Part shown: positions 33,979-42,053 of the stretch, piece by piece
Layout of the letters: each line of letters opens with the position of its first letter
Position numbering within the stretch: the stretch's first letter is position 1
Assembly (NCBI GenBank): GCA_964465065.1
Contig: CAYXHZ010000008.1
Location: forward strand, 22,941-86,940
Direction: 5' to 3'
Origin: CAYMND01 sp964465065
GTDB lineage: Bacteria > Acidobacteriota > Aminicenantia > UBA2199
DNA: 64,000 bases
Position numbers and translations under genes: made by a program
Notes under the pieces: generated by a model
Told to the model about the DNA's origin: nothing
Databases searched by the model: none
What the model saw: only the letters and a program-made list of their open reading frames with translations

Positions 33979-34455
33979 ATGACCAATCCGCGTGCGCTGG
34001 TTTCCGGCCTGTGTTTTCTCATGCTGGTCTGGTCGATTCATTCCTTCTGGCAGAACTCTTCCCGTTCGCCGGCGCTGCCCGAGGTCCTGTTCGGAATTCC
34101 GGTCTACCCCGGTTCCGAACTCAACCTGCCGCTTTCCGGAACGGGGGAGCCGCGCATATTCGTCTTTCTCAGCGACGATACGCTGGACAAGGTCCTGGCT
34201 TTCTACAGCTCGCGCCTCAAGGCCAGCCCGAATGTTCTCCGCTACGGAAAGGGCTCCATGACCGTCTACCAATACATGATCCGACCCAGCCAACTGGCCA
34301 ATTATCCCCTCAAAGGCGTCGAGGTCATGCCGTACAATTCATTCTACAAGCGGGTGATGCGCAAAGGCGTCAAGATCAAGATCTATATCCCCGGTGATGA
34401 GATCGGCGACACGCCGACACTGCTGGATCAACCGGCGCAGCCGGCCGGGAATTGA
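33979..34455 (+). CDS. membrane-anchored or secreted protein of unknown function
   Basis: A 158-residue protein with an N-terminal hydrophobic helix (about residues 7-25). A compact alpha/beta region follows: VLFGIPVYPGSELNLPLS, VFLSDDTLDKVLAFYSSRLKA and VLRYGKGSMTVYQYMI. A domain that evaluates VYPGSE-like stretches followed by a VLAFYxxxL helix occurs in many uncharacterised exported proteins, but I cannot give it a function. AAGGAG precedes the start by 6 nt. It ends 48 nt before the cysteine desulfurase gene, whose promoter overlaps its stop. Confidence 0.7.
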   Translation: MTNPRALVSGLCFLMLVWSIHSFWQNSSRSPALPEVLFGIPVYPGSELNLPLSGTGEPRIFVFLSDDTLDKVLAFYSSRLKASPNVLRYGKGSMTVYQYMIRPSQLANYPLKGVEVMPYNSFYKRVMRKGVKIKIYIPGDEIGDTPTLLDQPAQPAGN

Positions 34456-34480
34456 CAACTGCCACCAATTAGGTTATATA
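34452..34480 (+). promoter_or_regulatory. promoter of the iscS-iscU pair
   Basis: TTGACA (34452-34457), 17 bp, TATATA (34475-34480); the -35 overlaps the stop codon of the preceding gene. Confidence 0.65.
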
Positions 34481-34502
34481 TAGCTGTGAGGTACCCAGAA
34501 AG

Positions 34503-35669
34503 ATGATTACGCCCAACTATTTCGATTACAACGCCACCACGCCGGTCGACTCCCGCGTCCTGGAACGGATGCTGCCGTTCTTTTCGGAACGCTTTCACAA
34601 CCCGTCCTCTTTCTATCACCAGGCCGGCGAAGTCGCCGCCGAGATGGAAACGGCCCGCAGCGAACTGGCCCGGCTGATCGGCGCCGGCCCCGAGGATCTG
34701 TTCTTCTGCGGCAGCGGCAGCGAATCCGACAACCTGGCCATCCAGGGCACGGTCCGTCTCCGCGGCGGCGGTCACATCGTCACCAGCGCCATCGAGCACC
34801 CGGCCGTGCTCAACACCTGCAAACAATTGCAGAAAGAGGGTTATGCGGTCACTTTTCTGCCCTGCGACAGCCACGGTTTCGTCGATCCCGACGATCTCAG
34901 CAAGGCCCTGCGTCCGGACACCGTTCTGGTGTCGGTGATGTGGGCCAACAACGAGATCGGTACCGTGCAGCCGGTCGCCGAACTGGCCCGGATCAGCCGC
35001 GAACATGGCGTTCCGTTTCACTGCGATGCCGTCCAGGCTGTCGGCAAGGTGCCCATCGACGTGACGGCCCTGGGAATCGATCTCTTGTCTTTTTCAGCCC
35101 ATAAGATGTACGGCCCCAAGGGCCTGGGCATGCTCTACCGGAGGCGCGGGCTGCGATTGCAGCCCCTGGTCTTCGGCGGCGGACACGAAAGAGGTCTGCG
35201 TTCAGGCACCGAGAACGTCGCCGCCATCGTCGGCGCCGGAGAGGCGGCCCGGCTGCTCAGGCTGGAAATGGACGATGACGCAGTCCGGCTGAGAGCCTGG
35301 CGCGACCGATTGCAGGCGCAGATTCTGGCCGAGATTCCCCAGGTCCTGGTCAACGGCGACCGGGAACCGCGGCTGGCCAACACCCTGAATGTCTCGATCC
35401 GCCACATCGAGGGCGAGAGCATGCTGGCCCTGCTCGAGCAGTACGGACTGGCCCTGTCTTCGGGCTCGGCCTGTTCCTCGAAGTCGCTGGATCCTTCGCA
35501 TGTGCTGCTGGCCCTGGGTCGGGCCCACGAGGACGCCCACGGCAGCCTGCGCATCAGCATGGGCAGATTCACCACGGCACAGGACGTCTCGCAACTGCTG
35601 ACCCGGCTGCCGCCGGTGGTGACCCGCCTGCGGCAGATGTCCCCGTTCTGGCGGGAGCAGCAGACCTGA
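34503..35669 (+). CDS. iscS: cysteine desulfurase (IscS/NifS family)
   Basis: A 388-residue PLP enzyme that converts cysteine to alanine and passes the sulfur as a persulfide for Fe-S cluster assembly. It shows the N-terminal YFDYNATTPVD, PLP-binding Lys201 in SFSAHKMYGPKGLG, and the persulfide Cys324 in SSGSACSSKSLDPSH on the flexible loop, with length and spacing of group I (IscS/NifS) rather than SufS. Followed after 16 nt by the scaffold gene. No iscR, iscA, hscBA or fdx genes are nearby, so this is a two-gene ISC-like unit. It could equally be called nifS. Confidence 0.92.
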   Translation: MITPNYFDYNATTPVDSRVLERMLPFFSERFHNPSSFYHQAGEVAAEMETARSELARLIGAGPEDLFFCGSGSESDNLAIQGTVRLRGGGHIVTSAIEHPAVLNTCKQLQKEGYAVTFLPCDSHGFVDPDDLSKALRPDTVLVSVMWANNEIGTVQPVAELARISREHGVPFHCDAVQAVGKVPIDVTALGIDLLSFSAHKMYGPKGLGMLYRRRGLRLQPLVFGGGHERGLRSGTENVAAIVGAGEAARLLRLEMDDDAVRLRAWRDRLQAQILAEIPQVLVNGDREPRLANTLNVSIRHIEGESMLALLEQYGLALSSGSACSSKSLDPSHVLLALGRAHEDAHGSLRISMGRFTTAQDVSQLLTRLPPVVTRLRQMSPFWREQQT

Positions 35670-35685
35670 AATCACGGAGGAAGAA

Positions 35686-36057
35686 ATGCTTTACAGCAAA
35701 AAGGTAATGGAACAGTTTCAGAACACCGAACACTACGGCCGCATCGACAACGCCGACGGCATCGGCAAGGTCGGCAACACCAAGTGCGGTGACGTGATGT
35801 GGATATACCTCAAGATCGACGACGGCGTCATCCGCGACGCCAAGTTCGAGACCTTCGGCTGCGTGGCGGCCATCGCCACCAGTTCGATGGCCATCGCCAT
35901 GATCAAGGGCAAGCGGGTCGAGGAGGCACTGGCTCTGACCAACAAAGCGGTGGCCGAGGCGCTGGACGGTCTGCCTCCGGAAAAGCTGCATTGTTCCGTG
36001 CTGGCCGAGGAGGGTATCCGCGCCGCCCTGGAGGATTATTACCAGCGGCACGCCTGA
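35686..36057 (+). CDS. iscU: Fe-S cluster scaffold protein IscU/NifU
   Basis: A 123-residue U-type scaffold. The ligands are all present: Cys34 and Asp36 in NTKCGDVMW, Cys59 in ETFGCVAAIATSS, and His102-Cys103 in EKLHCSVLAEEGI. It receives sulfur from the upstream desulfurase and assembles 2Fe-2S or 4Fe-4S clusters. The GCVAAI sequence differs slightly from the usual GCGSAI. GGAGG-type site ahead of the start. Cytoplasmic. Confidence 0.92.
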   Translation: MLYSKKVMEQFQNTEHYGRIDNADGIGKVGNTKCGDVMWIYLKIDDGVIRDAKFETFGCVAAIATSSMAIAMIKGKRVEEALALTNKAVAEALDGLPPEKLHCSVLAEEGIRAALEDYYQRHA

Positions 36058-36112
36058 ACGGCGGGCTCGTCCGGTAAAATCACTGGTATCGCCAGCTTTC
36101 GCCCGGCTGGAT

Positions 36113-36141
36113 TTGACTTAACCGGCCCATTCGTTTATACT
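36113..36141 (+). promoter_or_regulatory. strong promoter of the cDPG-synthetase-like gene
   Basis: TTGACT (36113-36118), 17 bp, TATACT (36136-36141), followed by an A/T-rich leader and AGGAGG at 36171-36176. Confidence 0.7.
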
Positions 36142-36184
36142 CTTTTTTCACAATTAAACATTTCAAATATAGGAGGCTCTAAAA

Positions 36185-37504
36185 ATGCGTAATGCTCTGA
36201 TTATGGGTGCTGCCGGAAGAGATTTTCACAATTTCAACGTCTTTTTCCGCAACCGTACCGACGTGAAAGTGGTGGCCTTCACCGCCACCCAGATTCCCGA
36301 TATCTTCGGCCGCAAGTATCCGGCCGAACTTGCCGGTCCCAATTACCCCGAAGGGATTCCGATCTACGACGAGAAAGAGCTGGACAGCCTGATCAAGAAA
36401 CTCAACGTCCAGGACGTATATTTCTGCTACAGCGACATTCCGTATCAGGTGGTCATGAACAAGTCGGCGCAAGTCAACGCCGCCGGCGCCAATTTCACCC
36501 TGATCGGACCCAACGAGACCATGGTGAAGAGCACCAAGCCGGTCATTTCCGTCTGCGCCATCCGTACCGGTTGCGGAAAGAGCCAGACCACCCGCCGCGT
36601 GGCCCAGATCCTGCAGGGGATGGGCTATAAAGTGGCCGCCATCCGTCACCCCATGCCCTACGGCGACCTGGTTGCCCAGAAGGTGCAGAAGTTCGAGACC
36701 GTCGAGGATCTCAAGAAGCACAAGTGCACCATCGAGGAAATGGAAGAGTACGAGCCCCATATCGTCAGCGGCGTGACCATTTTCGCCGGTGTCGATTACG
36801 AGGCCATCCTGCGTGAAGCCGAGAAGATCGCCGATGTCATCCTCTGGGACGGCGGCAACAACGACTTCCCCTTCTATAAATCGGACCTGGAAATCGTGGT
36901 CGTCGACCCGCATCGCCCCGGTCACGAGATGGCCTACTACCCCGGCGAGGTCAACTTCAAGCGCGCCGACGTCGTCGTCATCAACAAGATCGACACCGCC
37001 AACCTGGAAAGCATCCTCAAGATCCGCGAGAACATCCGCAATTACAATCCCGATGCCATCGTGGTCGATGCCGCATCGCCGCTGTTCGCCGACAATCCGC
37101 AGGCCATCCGCGGCAAGAAGGTGCTGGTCGTCGAAGACGGTCCGACCCTGACCCACGGTGAAATGAAGTATGGAGCCGGCGTCATGGCCGCTTTCAAGTT
37201 CGGCGCCGCCGAACTGGTCGACCCGCGTCCCTACGCCGTCGGAACCATCGCCGACACCTACAAGAAGTACCCCGGCATCGGTGTCCTGCTGCCGGCCATG
37301 GGTTACGGCGAGCAGCAGATGAAGGATCTGGAGACCACCATTCAGAAGACCGAATGCGACCTGGTGATCATCGCTACCCCGATCGACCTCGGCCGTATCG
37401 TCAAGTTCAGCAAACCGACCGTCCGCATCAGCTACGAGCTGGACGAAATCGGCACGCCGAACCTGGCCGACGTGATCAAGAATCACCCGAAGTTCAAGAA
37501 ATAA
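36185..37504 (+). CDS. cyclic 2,3-diphosphoglycerate synthetase-like P-loop protein (COG2403)
   Basis: A 439-residue cytoplasmic protein of the family that contains archaeal cyclic 2,3-diphosphoglycerate synthetase, which closes 2,3-diphosphoglycerate into the thermoprotectant cDPG with ATP. The N-terminal part is a Rossmann-like fold (ALIMGAAGRDFHNFNVFFR). The P-loop region has T128-G-C-G-K132-S133-Q in CAIRTGCGKSQTTRR. VILWDGGNNDFPFYKSDLEIVVVDPHRPGHE and VVVINKIDTA look like Walker B and NKxD-type segments, hence the other label 'predicted GTPase'. It has its own strong promoter, a perfect ribosome site and a terminator, so it is probably highly expressed and monocistronic. The true product in bacteria is not established. 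Confidence 0.8.
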   Translation: MRNALIMGAAGRDFHNFNVFFRNRTDVKVVAFTATQIPDIFGRKYPAELAGPNYPEGIPIYDEKELDSLIKKLNVQDVYFCYSDIPYQVVMNKSAQVNAAGANFTLIGPNETMVKSTKPVISVCAIRTGCGKSQTTRRVAQILQGMGYKVAAIRHPMPYGDLVAQKVQKFETVEDLKKHKCTIEEMEEYEPHIVSGVTIFAGVDYEAILREAEKIADVILWDGGNNDFPFYKSDLEIVVVDPHRPGHEMAYYPGEVNFKRADVVVINKIDTANLESILKIRENIRNYNPDAIVVDAASPLFADNPQAIRGKKVLVVEDGPTLTHGEMKYGAGVMAAFKFGAAELVDPRPYAVGTIADTYKKYPGIGVLLPAMGYGEQQMKDLETTIQKTECDLVIIATPIDLGRIVKFSKPTVRISYELDEIGTPNLADVIKNHPKFKK

Positions 37505-37520
37505 AGACGTTTTTCACTGA

Positions 37521-37559
37521 AAAATCCAGGGTTCCTGCCGGGAGCCCTGGATTTTTATT
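37521..37559 (+). terminator. intrinsic terminator
   Basis: AAAATCCAGGG (37521-37531) pairs perfectly with CCCTGGATTTT (37545-37555) around a 13-nt loop, followed by a T-rich run. It lies 17 nt after the cDPGS-like stop codon. Confidence 0.88.
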
Positions 37560-37629
37560 TTTAGCTGGATTATAAAGTTACAAGCGGGGCTGGTAAAAAA
37601 GCTACGCCGTGTGTGTTAAGGAGAGCAAG

Positions 37630-39144
37630 GTGCAAGTTAATCTGAATATCGAGCAAGCCGATGTCGCCTTCATCAAGAAGACGCTCAAGGATCACCCCCA
37701 ACCGGTGACGATCGATTTTCTGGTCACCGAGGTGGCCATTTTCAAGACCAAGGCCCAGCGCAAGACCCGGGTCAAGATCTATTCACCGGATAGCGAATAC
37801 AAGGTGGGGGACCTGATCTACAAGGAATACAACGGCAAGATTCCCGTCGGCGCCAAGAAGTACATCGACATCGACGACGGCGTGGTGCTCAAGGTGATCG
37901 ACACCCGGGTCCGCTACGGCCTGGACGAGATCAAGCTCAGCTACGACGGTACCTCGACGTTCAAGAAGTACACCGACTACCTGGACCGCCAGAAGATCGA
38001 ACTGCTCCTACCGCACAAACAAGCCAAGCCGCCGGTCAAGGCCGAACTGCTGGCTGAGGAGGAGGATCCCCGCCAGCAACTGGACCCGATGGTCAAACGG
38101 GAACTGTCCCAGCTGGGCAAGAAACTGATCGCGGCCATCAACAAGGACGAAGAGATCGTCATGGTCGCCGGCAAGGTTCTGCTCAAGGAATTCCTCAANN
38201 NNNNNNNNNNNNNNNNNNNNNNNNNNNNNNNNNNNNNNNNNNNNNNNNNNNNNNNNNNNNNNNNNNNNNNNNNNNNNNNNNNNNNNNNNNNNNNNNNNTC
38301 CGCCGTGGCGGCCAACATCGCCAGCTACCGGAGCATCGAAACCTTCAACCAGCTGTTCCACAAGATCTTTCTCGATTTCGGTATCCGCGACCGCAATTAC
38401 GAGATCCACCTGCTGCGCCTGTACCATATTTTGGACCTGATTTACCCGACTGATTGGCGGATGGTGCTCGACATCGTTCTGGCCAATCCGGAATTCATCC
38501 CCTCCGACAAGGTGGCCGGTGTCTACTACCTGGATTCCGATGCCGTTCAGGCCATCGAGGACGAGGAGTTGCAGCGCCGCCAGCTTCTGGTGGAGGAGCG
38601 CCGCCGCAGCCGTGAGGAACAGATCCGCAAGAAACAGGAAGAGGACGACAAGGAGCAGGAGGAAATCCGCCAGCTGCGCGAGGAGCGCCGCCGCAAGCGC
38701 GAAGAGGAAATGTGGCTCAAAGAGAAGATACAGCACGGCGACCAGACCGTTGCCGTACCGGCCAATGCCGATATGGCTCAGCCTGGCGCCGAGGTGCCGC
38801 CGCCGGCAAATGCACCGGTTCTGATCGGCGACGAGGGCGACGACAAGAAAGCCGCCAAGAAGAAAAAGCGTCCGGCCGAGGAGAAAGGTCCGAAAGTCGG
38901 CGGTCGCCGTCACAGCGAGGAACCGATTGTGGAAGATATCGATCTGGATGAGCTCGAGATCAAGCGCCAGATCGAGCTGGAAGAGCTGAAGGCCAAGGCC
39001 ATCGAACGGGCCAAGGAAGTGATGGCCAAGCCGAGCAGCGACGAAAAGGAAGTGGTTTACCAGGATACGACCGGATCGTTTGCCGGCCTGTTCGCCGCCA
39101 AGCTGGAAGAAATCTCCAAAGACAAGAAAAAAGGCAAGAAGTAA
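37630..39144 (+). CDS. large unknown protein with charged coiled coil (contains assembly gap)
   Basis: The N-terminal half has a beta-rich region (VNLNIEQADVAFIKKTLKDH, YKVGDLIYKEYNGKIPVGAKKYIDIDDG). After the 100-N gap a helical segment (YEIHLLRLYHILDLIYPTDWRMV) leads into a highly charged coiled coil (EERRRSREEQIRKKQEEDDKEQEEIRQLREERR), a Lys-rich linker and a C-terminal KKGKK tail. GTG 37630 was chosen because AAGGAG precedes it by 6 nt; the frame opens at 37609. No signal peptide. The family was not recognised; it may be specific to this lineage. The real length is unknown because of the gap. Confidence 0.7.
   Translation: MQVNLNIEQADVAFIKKTLKDHPQPVTIDFLVTEVAIFKTKAQRKTRVKIYSPDSEYKVGDLIYKEYNGKIPVGAKKYIDIDDGVVLKVIDTRVRYGLDEIKLSYDGTSTFKKYTDYLDRQKIELLLPHKQAKPPVKAELLAEEEDPRQQLDPMVKRELSQLGKKLIAAINKDEEIVMVAGKVLLKEFLXXXXXXXXXXXXXXXXXXXXXXXXXXXXXXXXXXSAVAANIASYRSIETFNQLFHKIFLDFGIRDRNYEIHLLRLYHILDLIYPTDWRMVLDIVLANPEFIPSDKVAGVYYLDSDAVQAIEDEELQRRQLLVEERRRSREEQIRKKQEEDDKEQEEIRQLREERRRKREEEMWLKEKIQHGDQTVAVPANADMAQPGAEVPPPANAPVLIGDEGDDKKAAKKKKRPAEEKGPKVGGRRHSEEPIVEDIDLDELEIKRQIELEELKAKAIERAKEVMAKPSSDEKEVVYQDTTGSFAGLFAAKLEEISKDKKKGKK
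38199..38298. other. assembly gap (100 N) with no flank overlap
   Basis: Unlike the gap at 11.8 kb, the two flanks share no sequence. The apparent continuity of the frame across 100 Ns is therefore arbitrary. Confidence 0.95.
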
Positions 39145-39153
39145 ACCCAGTCG

Positions 39154-40701
39154 ATGAAACTGCTGACTTCATTGCAGATGCAAAAGCTGGACAGGGAGGC
39201 GATCGAATCGCTGGGCATTCCGGCTGTGGTGCTGATGGAGAATGCCGCCCGGGCGTTGAGCCGGGAGATCGTTTGCCGGTACCCGCTGCCGGATTATCCG
39301 CAAATCCTGGCATTGGCGGGAAAAGGCAACAACGGCGGCGACGCGATCGCCGCCGCCAGAATCCTGTCCGGGTTCGGCTATCGGGTGATGCTGGCCCTGC
39401 TCGCCCAACCGGCCGAGCTGAAAGACGAGGCCGCCCGCCAACTCGAGATTTACGGCAGGCTGGGGCTGGTGCAGCGGACGATCGGCGGCGCGCAGGACCT
39501 GCACGGGCTCATCGGCACACTGTCGGCTCGCGGCGAACGCCTCGTCGTCATAGACGGCCTGTTCGGCGTGGGCCTGCAAAGTCCGATCCTGTCCGGATTC
39601 TGGGCGGAACTCATCGACGAGATCAATACCTTTCCCGGACCGGTCGTGGCCGTCGATCTGCCGTCTGGGGTCACGGAAGCGGCGGCCGGTTCCGGCAAAC
39701 GGGTCATGGCCGATCTGACCGTAACCTTCCAGGAACCCAAGACGGCCTTGATCGAGCCGGAAAACCGTGCCGCCGCCGGCTCGATCCGGGTGGTCGATAT
39801 CGGCATTCCCCATTCGCTCTACCAGTCCCGTCCGGAGCTGATCAGCTGGATCGACCGGGAGCTGACGGCGTCCTTGTTGACGAAGCGGGACCCATTCGCC
39901 CACAAGTACCGTTACGGGCACGGTCTGGCCGTCGTCGGCTCGGAGCGTATGCCCGGCGCCGGAGTGCTGGCGGTGCGGGCCGCCCTGCGCAGCGGCATCG
40001 GCCTGTGCACGGCCATGATTCCGGCCGTTCTCCGCGACGTCTTCATCAACGCCTGTCCGGAAACGATGCTGCTGTTCCGCAACGACGAAATCGACTGGGA
40101 CCGCTACTCGACGGTACTGCTGGGGCCCGGCATGGGCCGGGACAAAGCGGCGGCTGCGCTGTTGCGGCAGGTGCTGTCGCAATTCACCGGAACCGTGATC
40201 CTGGACGCCGATGCCCTGTACCTGCTGGCCGAAAACGAGTCGAACCGGGTGCTCATTCCGGTGGCCAGTCGGCTGGTGCTCACCCCGCACGCCGGAGAAA
40301 TGGCCCGTCTGTTGGGTTGGGACGTGAATCGGGTCCAGACCGAACGCGTTGAGGCGACCTGCGAATTGTCCCGGCGCTACCGGGCGACGGTAGTCCTGAA
40401 GGGCAAGTATTCGCTGCTGTGCGGTCCGTCCGGTCGGGTTTTCGTCAATCCCACCGGCAATCCGGGTATGGCCTGCGCGGGCAGCGGGGATGTGCTGTCC
40501 GGTTTGATCCTGGGCCTGGCCGCCCAATTCGGGCCGGAAACCGACCTGGAACGCCTGGTCTGCGCGGCGGTCTGGCTGCACGGACGCAGCGGCGATCTGG
40601 CCGCTTCCGTTCTGGGACAGTTGCCGCTGAAAGCCGGCGACCTGATCGATCACCTGGCCGCGGCCGTCACTTCGGAAGACCGGGATGGAATTCAAATCTG
40701 A
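39154..40701 (+). CDS. nnr: bifunctional NAD(P)H-hydrate epimerase / ADP-dependent dehydratase
   Basis: A 515-residue metabolite-repair enzyme that restores NADH and NADPH from their hydrated forms. The N-terminal epimerase (about residues 1-215) contains GKGNNGGDAIAAARIL (57-63 core), VVIDGLFGVGLQ and VAVDLPSGV. The C-terminal ribokinase-like dehydratase (about 225-510) has LGPGMGRDK, VILDADALYLL, LTPHAGEMARLLG and NPTGNPGMACAGSGDVLSG. Both halves look intact. It starts 9 nt after the coiled-coil gene and overlaps tsaE by 17 nt, an association seen in many bacteria. Confidence 0.95.
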   Translation: MKLLTSLQMQKLDREAIESLGIPAVVLMENAARALSREIVCRYPLPDYPQILALAGKGNNGGDAIAAARILSGFGYRVMLALLAQPAELKDEAARQLEIYGRLGLVQRTIGGAQDLHGLIGTLSARGERLVVIDGLFGVGLQSPILSGFWAELIDEINTFPGPVVAVDLPSGVTEAAAGSGKRVMADLTVTFQEPKTALIEPENRAAAGSIRVVDIGIPHSLYQSRPELISWIDRELTASLLTKRDPFAHKYRYGHGLAVVGSERMPGAGVLAVRAALRSGIGLCTAMIPAVLRDVFINACPETMLLFRNDEIDWDRYSTVLLGPGMGRDKAAAALLRQVLSQFTGTVILDADALYLLAENESNRVLIPVASRLVLTPHAGEMARLLGWDVNRVQTERVEATCELSRRYRATVVLKGKYSLLCGPSGRVFVNPTGNPGMACAGSGDVLSGLILGLAAQFGPETDLERLVCAAVWLHGRSGDLAASVLGQLPLKAGDLIDHLAAAVTSEDRDGIQI

Positions 40702-41131
40702 GTCCCCGGCCGAAACGCAGGCCTGGGCGGCCGATCTGGCCCGCCGGCTGCGTGGCGACGAACTCTTTTTTCTGATCGGAGACCTGGGCGCCGGCAAGAC
40801 CTTGTTCTGCAAAGGGCTGGCTCAGGGCATGGGCATCGACGCCGACGAGGTGGTCAGTCCGACCTTCACGCTGCTCAATTGCTTTCAGGGGGATCATTTT
40901 TCTCTGCACCATCTGGACCTCTACCGTCTCGGCGAAGGGCCCGGATCGATCCGCTACTGTCCGGAAATCGACGATCAGCTGGGCTTCGGGGTGATCGTCG
41001 TCGAATGGGCCGAGTATCTGGCCGCCAGTTATTGGGCCCTGCCGCAACTGGTGGTGGTCGAAATCGAACTGACCGGGGAAAACAGCCGTCTGATCCGTCT
41101 GGGCGGTCCCGGTTCGCCGGCTTTCGCTTAG
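40685..41131 (+). CDS. tsaE: tRNA threonylcarbamoyladenosine biosynthesis ATPase TsaE
   Basis: A 148-residue P-loop ATPase needed for t6A modification of ANN-decoding tRNAs together with TsaB and TsaD. Walker A is GDLGAGKTLFCKGL; VVSPTFTLLNCF and the HHLDLYRL motif are family hallmarks; VVVEWAEYL is the conserved C-terminal segment. Cytoplasmic. Its start lies within the end of nnr (17-nt overlap), and its stop overlaps the convergent GWxTD gene by 4 nt. Confidence 0.94.
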   Translation: MEFKSESPAETQAWAADLARRLRGDELFFLIGDLGAGKTLFCKGLAQGMGIDADEVVSPTFTLLNCFQGDHFSLHHLDLYRLGEGPGSIRYCPEIDDQLGFGVIVVEWAEYLAASYWALPQLVVVEIELTGENSRLIRLGGPGSPAFA

Positions 41132-42039
41132 TTTTTCAGCTGGCAGAAGTTGCGGAAGCGTTGCTGGGTCATCTGGTCCTTGCCGAGGATATCCAGAAAA
41201 AAATGTCCCGATTCTGTCGGACTGTAGGGGAATTTCAGGGTGATCTGCTCCATCTCGAGCATGGCTTTCTTGTTTTCGCTGAAGCGGATTTCCCGGGTCA
41301 GGGTATCGATTTTTCTGTAGTTGCGGTACACGTACACGGTGAAACTGAAGTCGGCGCTCAACTGTTCGTCGATTTCCGTGAATTTCAGGCTCTGGGTGGG
41401 GATCTGGATTTCGATCTGGCCGGAGCGGTAGGCGCTCTGGAAGCGGAATGCGTTGACATCTTCGGGGTGCAGGCTCTGATCGATGTCGTATTTGCTGTTG
41501 TCGATGGCCGTCAGCAGGGCCGGCGGGGTGGTTATCAGATCGAATTCGCCGAAGCCGCGCTTGTCGGCGAAAACGAGTTCGAGTTTGTGACGGTAGTAGA
41601 ACCATATTTCGACCGGTATCTCCCGGGCGCTGTTCGTGGAGTCGCTGATCCGCTGGTTGCCCTGGCGCCGTTCGTCCGGGAAGCCGAGCTGCAAAAGAAT
41701 TCTGCCGCGCATGGTGTCCCAGCCCCGCTTCTGACCACGGTGTTCTTCGAAATGGCGGTTGGCGAAGTCGATCCGTTCCTGAAAATTTTCACGGCTTTCG
41801 TTTTCCAGGGTGTTGGGGTCGGGATCCCGCTTGGCCCAGAATTCTTCGATGAATTCCTCTTTGGATTCGGCATCGGGCAGATGGTTGTAGATTTCGATTT
41901 CTTCGGAGGACATGATGTGTCGGGTCATGTCGAAAAAGTCGGCGAAGAATGGGTCCTCCTTCATGGGGAGTGCCCGGGAACAGGCGCCGCTCAAAATGAA
42001 CGACGCCGTCAGAATCGTGATGTACAGTTTCGTCTGCAT
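41128..42039 (-). CDS. GWxTD-domain exported protein (copy 2)
   Basis: A 303-residue protein with a lipoprotein-like signal (LTASFILSGACS). GWxTD-type features follow: LPDAESKEEFIEEFWAKRDPDP, then KRGWDTMRGRILLQLGFPDERR (the GWxT-type core) and EIPVEIWFYYRH. The C-terminal part is beta-rich. The domain is common in Acidobacteriota-type genomes; its function is unknown. ATG 42039, with AGGAG upstream and 14 nt after the previous gene, is preferred over the TTG at 42057. It is a tandem paralogue of the next gene upstream. Confidence 0.85.
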   Translation of the reverse strand: MQTKLYITILTASFILSGACSRALPMKEDPFFADFFDMTRHIMSSEEIEIYNHLPDAESKEEFIEEFWAKRDPDPNTLENESRENFQERIDFANRHFEEHRGQKRGWDTMRGRILLQLGFPDERRQGNQRISDSTNSAREIPVEIWFYYRHKLELVFADKRGFGEFDLITTPPALLTAIDNSKYDIDQSLHPEDVNAFRFQSAYRSGQIEIQIPTQSLKFTEIDEQLSADFSFTVYVYRNYRKIDTLTREIRFSENKKAMLEMEQITLKFPYSPTESGHFFLDILGKDQMTQQRFRNFCQLKN

Positions 42040-42053
42040 GGTTGTGCTCCTGC

